Assembly (NCBI RefSeq): GCF_003595525.1
Contig: NZ_CP022680.1
Coordinates: forward strand, 1,762,001-1,826,000
Reading direction: 5' to 3'
Source of the DNA: Streptococcus respiraculi
GTDB taxonomy: Bacteria > Bacillota > Bacilli > Lactobacillales > Streptococcaceae
DNA length: 64,000 bases
In this document: one piece after another, positions 54,785 to 63,490 of the stretch
Layout: each line of letters begins with the position of its first letter
Numbering within the stretch: the stretch's first letter is position 1
Notes under the pieces: model-generated
Database searches by the model: none
The model's input: the letters and a program-made list of their open reading frames with translations, nothing else
Told to the model about the DNA's origin: nothing
Translations under genes and position numbers: made by a program

Positions 54785-56188
54785 CTATCTCTCAAAACCG
54801 TTATTTTGACTCAATTCTTTAAACCAATGACCTGACTTTTTGATCGTCCGCTCTTGGGTCTCTAGATTCAGTTCAATTAGACCATAGCGATTCTTATAAG
54901 CATTGAGCCAAGACCAACAATCGATAAAGGTCCAGAGCATATATCCCTTACAGTTAGCCCCAGCCTCTATCGCCTTGTGGAGCTCCACCAAATGGTCGGC
55001 GATAAAGTCGATTCGATAGTCATCTTGAATGGCTCCATTTTCACGGAACTTATCCTCTCCTTCGACCCCCATACCATTTTCAGTGACGAGCCATTCGATA
55101 TTGCCGTAATGCTCCTTGAGGTTGATACCAATGTCGTAAATGCCTTTTTCATAGATTTCCCAGCCACGGTGCGGATTAATTTTCTTTCCAGGCATGTCGT
55201 AAGGCTCGTAGTAATAATGCGGTGTCAAAGGCTCGTCTTCACTTGGTTGAGTGCTTCTAGCTTGCACGCGCATAGGTTGATAGTAGTTGACTCCTAGGAA
55301 ATCAACCGTGTTTTCCTTGATGATGTGGAGTTCCTCCTCGGTTGCTGGAGGTAAAATCTCATGTTTCTTTAAGATGTCCAGCAATTCAGGTGGGTAAACA
55401 CCTAGAACAGATGGATCTAGAAAACTCTTGGTTTGGAACAATTCAGCAATCCGCGCAGCATCTTGGTCTTCTTTGCTGTCACTGCGTGGATAGGCTGGAG
55501 TCAAATTCAAGACAATGCAAATCCGGTGGTCTGGATGTGTTTCATGACAGGCCTTGACAGCTAATGAGCTTGCCAACTGCGTATGATAGGCCACTAAGGC
55601 AGCCGCTTTTGCATCGACCACACCAGGCAGATGAAAGTCTCCCAAATACCCACATTCGACAGGAACAATTGGCTCATTAAAGGTAATCCAAGTGTCTACG
55701 ATATCACCAAACAAGTCAAAACAGGTTCTAGCATAGCGCTCATAAGCATAGACCGTCTCCTTGTTTTCCCAGCCGCCACGCTCCTGAAGAGCGTATGGTA
55801 AATCAAAATGATAAAGATTGACAATTAGCTTGATTCCCTCATCCACAATATCTTGAAACACCTGACGGTAGAAAGCAACTGCCTGCTCGTTGACCTTACC
55901 TGTTCCGTCTGCAATCAAACGTGACCACTGAATGGAAGTCCGAAAGACCGTATGCCCCGTTTCTTTCAAGAGTTTAATATCTTCTTTGTAATGCTGGTAG
56001 AAGGTAGAGGTATTTTCAGGACCTACTTGATCAAAAAAGCGTTCTGGCTCCCTTTCATACCAAGCGTCCCAGTTGCTTTTGGTCTTACCATCTCCTGCTA
56101 CAATCCCCTCACTTTGGGGACCAGAGGTGGAGCTTCCCCACAGGAAACCTTCTGGAAAATGGTAAACTGTTTTTGCTGTATCTGACAT
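54785..56188 (-). CDS. GH1 6-phospho-beta-glucosidase/glycosidase
   Basis: 467 aa from the ATG at 56188 (AAAGGAG upstream). It hydrolyses 6-phospho-beta-glycosides imported by PTS. N-terminal FPEGFLWGSSTSGPQSEG, acid/base Glu172 in TFNEPIVP, nucleophile Glu370 in VTENGMG. 8 nt separate it from the mupG-like gene. The promoter carries a cre-like site. Confidence 0.9.
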   Translation of the reverse strand: MSDTAKTVYHFPEGFLWGSSTSGPQSEGIVAGDGKTKSNWDAWYEREPERFFDQVGPENTSTFYQHYKEDIKLLKETGHTVFRTSIQWSRLIADGTGKVNEQAVAFYRQVFQDIVDEGIKLIVNLYHFDLPYALQERGGWENKETVYAYERYARTCFDLFGDIVDTWITFNEPIVPVECGYLGDFHLPGVVDAKAAALVAYHTQLASSLAVKACHETHPDHRICIVLNLTPAYPRSDSKEDQDAARIAELFQTKSFLDPSVLGVYPPELLDILKKHEILPPATEEELHIIKENTVDFLGVNYYQPMRVQARSTQPSEDEPLTPHYYYEPYDMPGKKINPHRGWEIYEKGIYDIGINLKEHYGNIEWLVTENGMGVEGEDKFRENGAIQDDYRIDFIADHLVELHKAIEAGANCKGYMLWTFIDCWSWLNAYKNRYGLIELNLETQERTIKKSGHWFKELSQNNGFER

Positions 56189-56219
56189 AATTTCTCCTTT
56201 TGCACCTGTTTTTAACTCT

Positions 56220-56257
56220 AGTATAATCCTCCCAGTCACTCCTGTAAATGCTTTCAA
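56220..56257 (-). promoter_or_regulatory. Promoter with cre-like site upstream of the GH1 gene
   Basis: Minus-strand TTTACA-17-TATACT. TTGAAAGCATTTACA (56257-56243) matches the CcpA cre consensus WTGNAANCGNWNNCW except for A in place of G in the central CG, and overlaps the -35. Repression by CcpA is expected. Confidence 0.6.
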
Positions 56258-56293
56258 AAAAGATATTTTTCCACATTCTTAAGGAAAATGACT

Positions 56294-56330
56294 AAAAAAG
56301 AGTGAAACAGTCGCTGCTGTCTCACTCTTT
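56294..56330 (-). terminator. Terminator of the heterodimeric ABC exporter operon
   Basis: Minus-strand AAAGAGTGA-ACAG pairs with CTGTTTCACTCTTT, followed by TTTAG, about 100 nt beyond the last ABC gene. Confidence 0.75.
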
Positions 56331-56361
56331 GGTCTCTTGAGGCCTTATTCAATCCTCTCTA

Positions 56362-56417
56362 AGAACCTGTACTTATAAGCTCCCGATTAGAGTTGCTGAG
56401 TTGTGAATAGAGATTCT
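56362..56417. repeat. Inverted-repeat element (family S), copy 3
   Basis: AGAACCTGTACTTATAAGC on the left and TTGCTGAGTTGTGAATAGAGATTCT on the right (in two parts) correspond to copies at 4189 and 33582, but the inverted repeats are less perfect here. Confidence 0.7.
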
Positions 56418-56428
56418 AAAATTGGCTC

Positions 56429-58171
56429 TTAGCCCACTTTCTGCTGAATGGCTTGCATTTGAGCGTAGATACCCCCAAGGGCAAGAAGCTCCTCATGGTT
56501 TCCTCGTTCAACAATTTGCCCCTTATCCAAGACTAAAATCTGATCAGCATTTTGAATGGTGGATAGTCTGTGAGCGATGATAAAGGTTGTCCGTCCTTCT
56601 TTCACGACTTCCATGGCATGCTGGATGATTTCTTCTGTCTCTGTATCAATGTGCGACGTCGCTTCATCTAAAATCAAAATCTTCGGATCTGAGTAGAGAG
56701 TACGAGCAAAGGCAATCAACTGTCGCTCCCCACTTGAAAAGGCTGCTCCCTTTTCAACAACAGGCTCGTCAATCCCCTTTTCAAGCCGTCCTAGTAAGTC
56801 CATAGCTCCGACCTTCTCAAGAGCTTCTAGAATCTTCTTGCGATCCATGTCTTCCTCATTCATGCTGACATTGGTCGCAATGGTCCCTGTAAAGAGATAA
56901 GGGTCTTGGAGGACAATCCCCATGTGACTGCGGACACTTTCTCGTCGATAGTCTCTAATATCTTGTCCATCAATCTGGACACTTCCTTGTTGCGGATCAT
57001 AAAAGCGATAGAGCAAGTTCATAATGGAGGTCTTGCCTGATCCGGTATGACCAACAAGGGCAATGGTCTCGCCCTTTTCTACCTCAAAGGAAATATCCTT
57101 CAAAATGGGCTTTCCTTCTTCGTAGGCGAATTGGACTCGATCAAAGACCACTCGACCGTCTGTTACGATAAGACTTTCATCACTATCGTCTTCGACGGGC
57201 TCTTCCAACAAGGCTAACAAGCGTTTTCCTGTCTCCAAGGAACGCAGCATATTAGGAAACTGCTGTACCAAGCGCCCCATAGCATCAAAGACATCTGTAA
57301 TATAGTTGATATAGACAAAGAGGATACCAGCTGTCAACTGCCATTGACCTCCTAGGAAACGCTGACCGACAACCGTTAGGACCAAGGTGATGACCAAGTA
57401 TTTGATGAGTTCTGTCATGTTCCAAGTCGCAATCGATTGGGCCCAGATGATTCGATTTTCCGACCGCTTCATCTTGTTAGCTGTCTCTTCAAAATCTTCC
57501 ATAACCGCTTCTTCCTGACCATAGAGCTGAATCAAGCTTGCCCCATTCATGGATTCATTGACCTTGGTATTGAGGTCGCTTCTTGCATCATAAAAGTCTT
57601 TCATGGGTTGATCCGTCAAGCGTTTGTAGAAGACCTGCAAAGCATAAAAAGCTGGTAGAAGCGCAAGTAAGACCACACCTAGAATCGCATTCATATGGAA
57701 AATAATCCCGTAGGTAAAGAGCAAGCGCACCACGTTATTAAAAATATAGACCAAGGTTGCATAAAACTGATTGCGAAGGGTCTCCGTATCGTTGACAATC
57801 CGTGTGGCAATCTTTCCTGCTGGCTTATCATCAAAATAAGAAATCGGCAAGCGCTGCATGCGGTCATAAGCACGATTGCGCAAGGTTTCTGCAATCCGAT
57901 TGGCACAATGCATCAAGATACGGGTTGAGAGATACAGAAAGAGGCCACCCACAAGATTCAATCCCAGATAAGCCGCTAATTGCAGAAGAAACCCAGCCTG
58001 ATCAAAGGGCAAACCCTTGCTCAAATCCGTTACTGGACCGTCAATAATTCGCTGTAGGAGAATCGGCGATAGCCGCACCAAGGTCGATGCCCCTAGATAG
58101 ATGAGAACACCTAGCACAAACAAGCCTGTAACACGGCGAATTTCTTTTAATAGGGTAATCAGTACTCTCAT
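56429..58171 (-). CDS. ABC exporter half-transporter, catalytic subunit (BmrD/YheH-like)
   Basis: 580 aa: six-helix exporter domain fused to an ATPase. Walker A GHTGSGKTS, signature FSSGERQLIAFAR (degenerate relative to LSGGQ), Walker B LILDEATSHID with catalytic Glu, H-loop IAHRLS. It overlaps the partner gene by 4 nt (ATGA). The pair resembles B. subtilis BmrCD/YheIH multidrug exporters. The deviant signature together with the partner's missing Glu indicates one consensus and one degenerate ATP site. Confidence 0.88.
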   Translation of the reverse strand: MRVLITLLKEIRRVTGLFVLGVLIYLGASTLVRLSPILLQRIIDGPVTDLSKGLPFDQAGFLLQLAAYLGLNLVGGLFLYLSTRILMHCANRIAETLRNRAYDRMQRLPISYFDDKPAGKIATRIVNDTETLRNQFYATLVYIFNNVVRLLFTYGIIFHMNAILGVVLLALLPAFYALQVFYKRLTDQPMKDFYDARSDLNTKVNESMNGASLIQLYGQEEAVMEDFEETANKMKRSENRIIWAQSIATWNMTELIKYLVITLVLTVVGQRFLGGQWQLTAGILFVYINYITDVFDAMGRLVQQFPNMLRSLETGKRLLALLEEPVEDDSDESLIVTDGRVVFDRVQFAYEEGKPILKDISFEVEKGETIALVGHTGSGKTSIMNLLYRFYDPQQGSVQIDGQDIRDYRRESVRSHMGIVLQDPYLFTGTIATNVSMNEEDMDRKKILEALEKVGAMDLLGRLEKGIDEPVVEKGAAFSSGERQLIAFARTLYSDPKILILDEATSHIDTETEEIIQHAMEVVKEGRTTFIIAHRLSTIQNADQILVLDKGQIVERGNHEELLALGGIYAQMQAIQQKVG

Positions 58172-59901
58172 TCTTCTCCTCCTTCCTGACTTTGCTGACG
58201 TTGGTACTGCTCATAGTACCAGCCTTCTTGGGCTAGGAGCTTTTCTGGTGTCCCTTCTTCAACGATGCGTCCGTCTTCTAAGACCAAAACCCAATCCGCA
58301 TGATGCACAGCAGATAGGCGGTGAGTCACGATGATATTGGTCTTGCCCTTTCGTTCCCGCTGGATATTTTCGATAATTTGACGCTCCGTTCGCGCATCCA
58401 CCGCTGAGAGTGAATCATCTAAGATGAGTAGGTCTGGCTTACGCAAGAAGGCACGGGCAATGGAAATCCGTTGCTTTTGGCCACCTGAAATCGACACCCC
58501 GCGCTCCCCAATCGTGGTCTCGATTCCTTCAGACATCCGCTCCAAGTCCTTAGTAAAGTCTGCTGTCTCAATCGCCTGCACTATCTCATCTAGCTGACTA
58601 TCCCCTTTTCCAAGGGCAATATTTTCTCGAACCGTTTTCGAAAATAAAACGTGCTCTTGAGGTACATAGCCAATCTTCTGCTCAATTGAAGTCCGTTTGA
58701 AAGCCAGTACCGATTGTCCATTGAAGGTAAATGTTCCACTGCCGATTGGGTATTGCCGCAAGAACTGCCGAATCAAGGTAGTCTTCCCTGAACCTGTTTT
58801 TCCAACAATACCGACTGTCTGACCAGCCTTCAAGGTCCACGAAATATCTGTCAAACTATTGCGCTCTGCCTGCGGATAGGAAAAATCGTAGTGCTCAAAG
58901 GATATCTCGCCTAAGTCTGCCAACCACTCATCTCCGTCTTCTTCCATATCATCACCCGTATCAATCAGCTCCTGCAATTTGGCAAAAGAAGTCTTTCCAG
59001 TTTGGTAGACAAAAATAAAATCTGACAGCATCCAAAAGGGTTCTAAGAGTGATACCGTGTAGAGTTGTAGGGCAATGACTTGGCCGAGCGACACCTGGGA
59101 ACGTTCTAGGAAAACAGCTCCTAACCATAAAATAGCAATGATGGAAACCCCTAATAAAATAGTGCTTAGCGGATTGTACAAGGCTTGAAAGGCCATGATT
59201 GTATCCCCGCCACGCGCAAGCGCTCGGGTCCGCTCCTGAAACTTGCGTTCCTGCCGTTCTTTCTTGCTGTAGGCCCGTGTGACACGGATCCCTTCGACTA
59301 CTTCTAGAACCTCGTCATTTAAACCAGCAACCGCTTCTCGGTTGGCCTCGACCGCCTGATTCTGCCATTTTCCAATGACATAAATCGCCGCAACCAAGGC
59401 CACCATCGGAATCAAAGCTCCAAGGCTAATCTGCCACGAAATGAAAAACATGGTCGGAACGATAAAGGCAATCATTCCACCTGCATAGACCACAATCATG
59501 AGCCCGTAGCCCACCATGTCCATTAAACCTTCCACGTCCGTTGAAAAGCGCGTCATCACATCACCCGAACGAAATTTCTCATAGAATGGCGTCCGCATTA
59601 CGACTAGCTTACGAAATGAACGCTGCTGCATATCAAATTTAAACTGCACCGATGACTGAAACAGCTTCAAATGCCAAATATAGGCCATCACATAGGTCAA
59701 AATGGTCACTCCGAGCAACAGCAGCATGTCCTGCATCAAGCCCGCTCTAGTCAAGTTCTCCTGACCAATCTTGTCCACCAACCCCTGAATAATCTTGGTC
59801 GGTATCAACAAACACGCATCATAAACAATCAAGCTAATTGCAACCAACAAGTACAGCCACTTGTGTTGCTTTACGTACTGAATAATTAGCCCTATCATCA
59901 T
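58168..59901 (-). CDS. ABC exporter half-transporter, degenerate subunit (BmrC/YheI-like)
   Basis: 577 aa; the start may be either of two adjacent ATGs after GGAGG. Six-helix domain (QYVKQHKWLYLLVAISLIVY first), Walker A GKTGSGKTT, canonical signature SISGGQKQRISIAR, but Walker B reads LLILDDSLSAVDA with Asp in place of the catalytic Glu, as in BmrC/YheI. First structural gene of a two-gene operon transcribed from about 60230 through a leader ORF and an intrinsic terminator. Drug export is inferred from family. Confidence 0.88.
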   Translation of the reverse strand: MMIGLIIQYVKQHKWLYLLVAISLIVYDACLLIPTKIIQGLVDKIGQENLTRAGLMQDMLLLLGVTILTYVMAYIWHLKLFQSSVQFKFDMQQRSFRKLVVMRTPFYEKFRSGDVMTRFSTDVEGLMDMVGYGLMIVVYAGGMIAFIVPTMFFISWQISLGALIPMVALVAAIYVIGKWQNQAVEANREAVAGLNDEVLEVVEGIRVTRAYSKKERQERKFQERTRALARGGDTIMAFQALYNPLSTILLGVSIIAILWLGAVFLERSQVSLGQVIALQLYTVSLLEPFWMLSDFIFVYQTGKTSFAKLQELIDTGDDMEEDGDEWLADLGEISFEHYDFSYPQAERNSLTDISWTLKAGQTVGIVGKTGSGKTTLIRQFLRQYPIGSGTFTFNGQSVLAFKRTSIEQKIGYVPQEHVLFSKTVRENIALGKGDSQLDEIVQAIETADFTKDLERMSEGIETTIGERGVSISGGQKQRISIARAFLRKPDLLILDDSLSAVDARTERQIIENIQRERKGKTNIIVTHRLSAVHHADWVLVLEDGRIVEEGTPEKLLAQEGWYYEQYQRQQSQEGGEE

Positions 59902-59949
59902 CTCCTCCTTAAAACCCTATCATCACCCAATCTTTATTTAATAGTAAAT

Positions 59950-60030
59950 TGGATAAAGGTTAGGACATTGTTCAGTCGCTTTGATGAACACCAGTTCTAG
60001 CTGCAACTACTTGCCTTGTCCTATTAATCC
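59950..60030. repeat. Dispersed repeat, second copy of the 23985-24060 segment
   Basis: GGTTAGGACATTGTTCAGTC and CGCTTTGATGAACACCAGTT match the region downstream of polA with scattered differences, ending CTTGCCTTGTCCTATTAATC. It lies inside the leader of the ABC exporter mRNA between the attenuator and the first gene. Confidence 0.7.
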
Positions 60031-60075
60031 ACTATAATAGACTATAAATTAAACCGAAGTGACTAAAAAGCACAC

Positions 60076-60109
60076 AAAAAACCCGAGATAGAATTGCTCC
60101 ATCCCGAGT
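60076..60109 (-). terminator. Leader terminator (attenuator) of the ABC exporter operon
   Basis: RNA ACUCGGGAUGGAG (60109-60097) pairs over all 13 positions, including G-U pairs, with UUCUAUCUCGGGU (60093-60081) around a UUG-complement CAA loop, then U6. Only the minus-strand RNA pairs well. It lies 175 nt before the first structural gene. Confidence 0.8.
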
Positions 60110-60131
60110 CCCTCAAGTCCACAAAAAGACA

Positions 60132-60200
60132 CTAAGACCGATACTTAGAAAGGAGCCTATTCTGAAAAATAGTATTGTTAACTACTACATTGTTGTTCAT
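60132..60200 (-). CDS. Putative 22-aa leader peptide of the ABC exporter operon
   Basis: ATG at 60200, stop TAG at 60134-60132, with AAAGGAG 7 nt upstream, an excellent ribosome-binding site. The peptide begins MNNNVVVNNT and ends LLSKYRS. It lies between a strong promoter and an intrinsic terminator, the arrangement of drug-responsive attenuators such as B. subtilis bmrB ahead of bmrCD. Codons 13-17 carry AGAATAGGCTCC, complementary to GGAGCAATTCT in the terminator, so ribosome position could select between structures. I do not know a homologue of the peptide. Confidence 0.65.
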   Translation of the reverse strand: MNNNVVVNNTIFQNRLLSKYRS

Positions 60201-60235
60201 TGTTGTTCTCCTTTCATTTGTTCTATATACGTACC

Positions 60236-60263
60236 ATTCTAACAGAATATTTAAGGATGTCAA
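60236..60263 (-). promoter_or_regulatory. Promoter of the leader peptide-ABC exporter operon
   Basis: Minus-strand TTGACA (60263-60258), 16-nt spacer, TAGAAT (60241-60236) with extended TGT. Start of transcription near 60229, about 30 nt before the leader ATG. Confidence 0.75.
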
Positions 60264-60344
60264 GAAATACTCGGATTTTTTGGAAAATAATTTTTGGGCG
60301 GGACAAGCAAGAAGAAGTCAGGAAAGGCCCAACTTCTCTCTAGC

Positions 60345-61622
60345 TTATTTTTGTAAGGCTTTGATACGGCTCGTTACACCTTTTAGATTGTAACACTCAG
60401 CATAATCTCGAATCGGACGCTTAATGTGGTCAATGACATAACGCTTCCCGTCAATATGATAGGTTGCTAAATTAGCATATAGTTTCTCGATTTGTTCCTT
60501 GACCGCTGCATCATTAAAGGTATAATGACCTGCTATATCTAGAATTTCTTCTTGCAACTCCTGATTGCCCCCTGCTAAGATTTGCTCAACTGTCAAATCT
60601 TTCTGGTCTCCCATCATCCACTTTCTCCAACGCTCACTTTTAATGGCATGCAGAAGAAGGGTTTGACGAATTGTTGACGGCTCAGCAATTAAGCCTTGCG
60701 CAACTAATTTCTCTTCTACTTTTCCTAGATTGAGATAAGCCCGTGTCTCTTCCGTACCATATTGAGGTGCTACATTTGTTGCAGTAATCGCTGACGGGAT
60801 GTGTTCTAACAGAGTAACATCATCTAGATAGTCCCCATTATGCTCTTTCAAGCCAACACCATATTTCTTAGCCATCTGCGCCAAATCATAGGCGTTCTGG
60901 AAATTAAAGTGCCCTACTTGTTCTGTCTTACGCGTCAAAGTCCCTGTCTGACCAACAATAAAGGTTGGCATTGGCAATTGGCGTTTGCCTAGTTCTTCCT
61001 GTAACTGTTGAATAAAGGTCTCATAGGTCTCTGTAGAAGTCAAACCACCGTTTGTTTCCTCTGTTCCAACTTCGTAGCCAATTTCTGGCAATCCGCGTTT
61101 TTTGCGTTCCTCTTCACAAAAGGCAATCAAGTCAACAGTCCGCTCCAACACGACCTCAAGCGGAATCACTTTTCCAACTTCAAAAGGATCCTTTGTCGGA
61201 TCAATCATTAGCAAGTCAAAACCTGCTTCAATATCTCCTACGTAAGATTGCTGACCTAAGCGCATGGCCTCCTCTACTGGTAAATGGTCATTTCTCTCTT
61301 TATCCCGTTGCCAAGGACCACCATGATCTCGGCAAAGATAATACAGATTATTATAGCCAATCTCTTCAGCCACTTCTTCTACAGCTTTTGCAAAGCTAAA
61401 CTGATTCCAACCATTGACATATCCTCCGCCTAACTCATCCAAATCAACCTGATTGCGGCTGGCGATAAACATGACAGGATAGTCATCTTCTTTGGATAAT
61501 TCAAGCGTTGCTTGGACACAATTGCGAGACATAGGACCAATCCCTAGTAAAGTAGCGGATTCTCCCTTATTTTGCAAGTCCAACAAGCCTTCTACGACCG
61601 ATTTAATAGATAATTTCGACAT
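60345..61622 (-). CDS. GatZ/KbaZ-like D-tagatose-bisphosphate aldolase non-catalytic subunit family
   Basis: 425 aa. Sequence of the GatZ/KbaZ family (LGIGPMSRNCVQATLELSKE; LYYLCRDHGGPWQRD; EVGTEETNGGLTS; VGLKEHNGDYLDD). In enteric bacteria GatZ supports the class II aldolase GatY/KbaY; no GatY-like gene is present in the window. Here it follows fructose-type PTS genes, so it probably acts in catabolism of the imported hexose or hexitol phosphate. Some members may have independent enzyme activity. Confidence 0.82.
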   Translation of the reverse strand: MSKLSIKSVVEGLLDLQNKGESATLLGIGPMSRNCVQATLELSKEDDYPVMFIASRNQVDLDELGGGYVNGWNQFSFAKAVEEVAEEIGYNNLYYLCRDHGGPWQRDKERNDHLPVEEAMRLGQQSYVGDIEAGFDLLMIDPTKDPFEVGKVIPLEVVLERTVDLIAFCEEERKKRGLPEIGYEVGTEETNGGLTSTETYETFIQQLQEELGKRQLPMPTFIVGQTGTLTRKTEQVGHFNFQNAYDLAQMAKKYGVGLKEHNGDYLDDVTLLEHIPSAITATNVAPQYGTEETRAYLNLGKVEEKLVAQGLIAEPSTIRQTLLLHAIKSERWRKWMMGDQKDLTVEQILAGGNQELQEEILDIAGHYTFNDAAVKEQIEKLYANLATYHIDGKRYVIDHIKRPIRDYAECYNLKGVTSRIKALQK

Positions 61623-61632
61623 ATTTCTCTCC

Positions 61633-62679
61633 TTATTTTAATTCTTCATCTGCTAGATTTGGTTTTGTGAAGTGGATAATTGCAACGGATACCAGCGTTC
61701 CAATCAGCATGGCAAGAAAATACCACAATTTCCCATTGACGACAGGCAGAATAATCAAACCTCCATGCGGTACAAGGGCTTCTACATTGTTAATCATGCC
61801 CAAGGCACCACCAACAGCACTACCGATGATAATGGCTGGCAAGACCCGTTTCATATCTTTTACAGCAAATGGAATCGCACCTTCTGTAATTCCAATGAGC
61901 CCCATAAAGAAAGCGGACATTCCCAAATCTCGGTCTTCTTTCGTATATTTTTTTCGGTCAATAAAAGTTGAGATAGCAACTGCAAGCGGTGGAATCGCTA
62001 CAGCAATCCGGTGAGCCCCATTTGGAGCATAGATTCCTTCTGCCATCAGAGCTAGTGTAAAGGCTGTCGCTGTCTTATTGATTGGACCTCCCATATCGAC
62101 AGCAGTCATTGCTCCGATAATGAGACCAAGCACAATGGCACTACCACCTTGCAATTCACCTAAAGTAGCTACTAGCCAGGTCATCGCAGCACCAATCGGA
62201 ACAGAAATGACATAAATGTAGAGCATTCCCAATAAAAAGACTGTTAGAATCGGAATGATTAAGATGGGCATCAAGGTACGAATAGTCGGTGTTACTTTCC
62301 AAGTTTTACACCATTTTACAAAGTAACCAGTTAATACCCCCAGCAACATAGCTCCTAAAAATCCAGTCTTGACTTGAGCGGATCCGATTGGATTATTGGC
62401 CACATAGCCCAAAATCATCGCAGGTGCAAGAGCAGGCTTTCCAGCAATAGAATAAGCAATATAGCCTGCCAGTAATGGAATCATGATTGAGAATCCCGCC
62501 ACTCCCAAATCCAACAAATCCTGCATGAATTGGCTGCTAACTTCCATTCCTCCTTCGCCAGGTTTTCCTGTTGCTAAGGATAGGGCTATAAAAACTCCAC
62601 CTACGACAACTGATGGCAGCATATATGACACCCCAGTATTAAAGGCTTTTTGCAAGTCTTTCCACAATGTCTTCTCCAT
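61633..62679 (-). CDS. PTS fructose-type EIIC permease
   Basis: 348 aa, about ten membrane segments. FNTGVSYMLPSVVVGGVFIA and the GGPINKTATAFTLALMAEGI region are diagnostic of the fructose/mannitol IIC family. Works with the separate IIB and IIA encoded just upstream. 10 nt separate it from the GatZ-like gene. Confidence 0.9.
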   Translation of the reverse strand: MEKTLWKDLQKAFNTGVSYMLPSVVVGGVFIALSLATGKPGEGGMEVSSQFMQDLLDLGVAGFSIMIPLLAGYIAYSIAGKPALAPAMILGYVANNPIGSAQVKTGFLGAMLLGVLTGYFVKWCKTWKVTPTIRTLMPILIIPILTVFLLGMLYIYVISVPIGAAMTWLVATLGELQGGSAIVLGLIIGAMTAVDMGGPINKTATAFTLALMAEGIYAPNGAHRIAVAIPPLAVAISTFIDRKKYTKEDRDLGMSAFFMGLIGITEGAIPFAVKDMKRVLPAIIIGSAVGGALGMINNVEALVPHGGLIILPVVNGKLWYFLAMLIGTLVSVAIIHFTKPNLADEELK

Positions 62680-62699
62680 TTTTTTCTCCTTTCGTCCTT

Positions 62700-63014
62700 C
62701 TATAGTGCTTCTGCTTGATCAACAACCTTATCAGGATGACGGATGGCCTCACCTGGATCAACCAGCAACACCTTGCCTTCATCACGCTTGTCATCAAAGC
62801 GATCCTGACCTTCAATTTCAACTGCAATAGCTAAAATCACAACATCGGCTTGGTCAATCTGCTCTTGCTCCAATTCCTGCTCGATTCCCATGCCTCCTTG
62901 TGTCTCCACTTGGACCTCATATCCTCGTTTACGACACTCTTTTTCAATGGCTTCTTGAGCCATATATGTATGAGCGATACCTGTCGGACAGGCTGTTACA
63001 GCAACGACTTTCAT
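62700..63014 (-). CDS. PTS fructose-type EIIB
   Basis: 104 aa. The phosphocysteine is Cys9 in TACPTGIAHTYMAQEA, the fructose IIB signature; continues with VETQGGMGIEQELEQEQIDQ. Spaced 11 nt from IIA and 20 nt from IIC in the same operon. Confidence 0.93.
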   Translation of the reverse strand: MKVVAVTACPTGIAHTYMAQEAIEKECRKRGYEVQVETQGGMGIEQELEQEQIDQADVVILAIAVEIEGQDRFDDKRDEGKVLLVDPGEAIRHPDKVVDQAEAL

Positions 63015-63025
63015 AAAAATTCCTC

Positions 63026-63490
63026 CTAAATGTCTATCGAACGCAATCGTTCGAAAAGAGTTGTTTTGTTTCCAATGGTTAGTAGTTGATGACGAAAGTC
63101 TTCATCTAGCAATTTTTTACTTACTTGCGAAATAAATCGTAAATGTAATTTTTCCGTTCCAGCATTAGGAACTCCGATGAGAAAGATAAGTTGGACAGCC
63201 TCTTCGTGCCCTTGTGTCCACTTAAACGGCTCACTTGTTCTTAGAAAAGCGATAAACGGTTTTTCAACGACATCCGCTTTCCCATGCGGAATGGCAATTC
63301 CATATCCAATCGCTGTCGGCACTTCTTCTTCACGTGCTAGCACAGCGTTCATAAATAAATCAACATCTGTCACATATCCCAGCTGACATGCTTGATTTGT
63401 AATCGCTTGAATCACCTCTTTTTTCGTTACAAGCTCCTCATCCATAAAAATCAATTCTTCATGTATAATATTATGCTCTTTCATATACAA
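63026..63490 (-). CDS. PTS fructose-type EIIA
   Basis: 154 aa. PTS EIIA type-2 fold with phosphorylated His69 in GYGIAIPHGKADVV. The start overlaps the regulator stop by 20 nt; the ATG at codon 3 is an alternative start. Confidence 0.92.
   Translation of the reverse strand: MYMKEHNIIHEELIFMDEELVTKKEVIQAITNQACQLGYVTDVDLFMNAVLAREEEVPTAIGYGIAIPHGKADVVEKPFIAFLRTSEPFKWTQGHEEAVQLIFLIGVPNAGTEKLHLRFISQVSKKLLDEDFRHQLLTIGNKTTLFERLRSIDI

Noticed and set aside
56429..59901. SatAB/PatAB fluoroquinolone exporter
   Set aside because: The sequences resemble the BmrC/BmrD (YheI/YheH) pair more than the PatA/PatB type that I can recall, and no MarR-type regulator is adjacent.
60175..60393. 72-aa plus-strand ORF with a hydrophobic start
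   Set aside because: It is the complement of the leader peptide and promoter region and runs into the 3' end of the GatZ-like gene; no promoter or RBS of its own.
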